Source: JAFAXD01 sp963760435 | GTDB lineage: Bacteria > Pseudomonadota > Alphaproteobacteria > Rhizobiales > Xanthobacteraceae | Assembly: GCA_963760435.1 (NCBI GenBank) | Contig: CAVXDE010000043.1 | Location: 124,001-188,000 of the forward strand | Length of the DNA: 64,000 nt | Direction of reading: 5' to 3' | The notes under the pieces: model-generated | The model's database searches: none | What the model saw: the letters and a program-made list of their open reading frames with translations, nothing else | Told to the model about the DNA's origin: nothing | Program-made: the position numbers and the translations under genes | Shown here: positions 63,943-64,000 of the stretch, in pieces | Numbering within the stretch: position 1 is the stretch's first letter | Layout: each line of letters starts with the position of its first letter

Positions 63943-64000
63943 GTGCGTCCCCTCTAATTCCCGTCGCGGCCCATCGCGCGGTCGAAGCATTTTTCGCTAC

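Overview
The window is high-GC chromosomal DNA from an alphaproteobacterium, most likely a Hyphomicrobiales (Rhizobiales) relative of the Bradyrhizobium/Xanthobacteraceae group. The signs are an NdvA-type glucan exporter, fused PutA, a DUF6476 protein, Bug and tripartite tricarboxylate receptors, complete urt and ure operons, and many dispersed palindromic repeats of a kind I recall from Bradyrhizobium-like genomes. This is inferred from gene content; no 16S rRNA gene is present.

Layout. 0-7.2 kb: a frameshifted NdvA-like exporter, a divergent LysR regulator, a heavily frameshifted proline dehydrogenase/P5C dehydrogenase (putA) seeded with a short AT-rich repeat, and a YqaA/DedA membrane protein. 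7.2-17.7 kb: an accessory stretch with a GIY-YIG endonuclease between near-identical palindromes, a frameshifted amidase, two paralogous higBA modules plus a third higBA of another type, a MazE-like antitoxin, a duplicated fragment of the DUF6476 gene, tRNA-Glu(CTC), and a lower-GC run of unrecognised genes including a 35-residue membrane peptide and a GIY-YIG-like protein. 17.7-27.2 kb: queC, a winged-helix regulator, GNAT acetyltransferase, esterase, L,D-transpeptidase, FAD oxidase and extradiol dioxygenase, with several small proteins. 27.2-31.6 kb: a complete carbohydrate-type ABC importer. 31.7-40.1 kb: small stress or envelope genes, htpG, and an ABC exporter whose permease is fused to a CPBP intramembrane protease.

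40.2-56.1 kb is metabolic. Two orphan solute-binding proteins, a MetE-like enzyme and a class III CoA-transferase lie upstream of a urea module. A near-consensus sigma-54 promoter precedes urtABCDE (urea ABC importer), which runs straight into ureDABCEFG (nickel urease and its accessory proteins). Together they import urea and hydrolyse it to ammonia, presumably under nitrogen control. 56-64 kb holds a tctCBA-type carboxylate importer and a second branched-chain-amino-acid-type ABC importer (livK convergent with livHMGF).

Two themes cut across the window. First, at least seven families of palindromic repeats sit within tens of bases of stop codons, in places nested. Second, single-base frameshifts occur in genes that otherwise look intact (ndvA, urtD, the amidase, a 13.5-kb gene), so sequencing error must be separated from real decay before any are called pseudogenes. 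putA has about five and is the strongest decay candidate.
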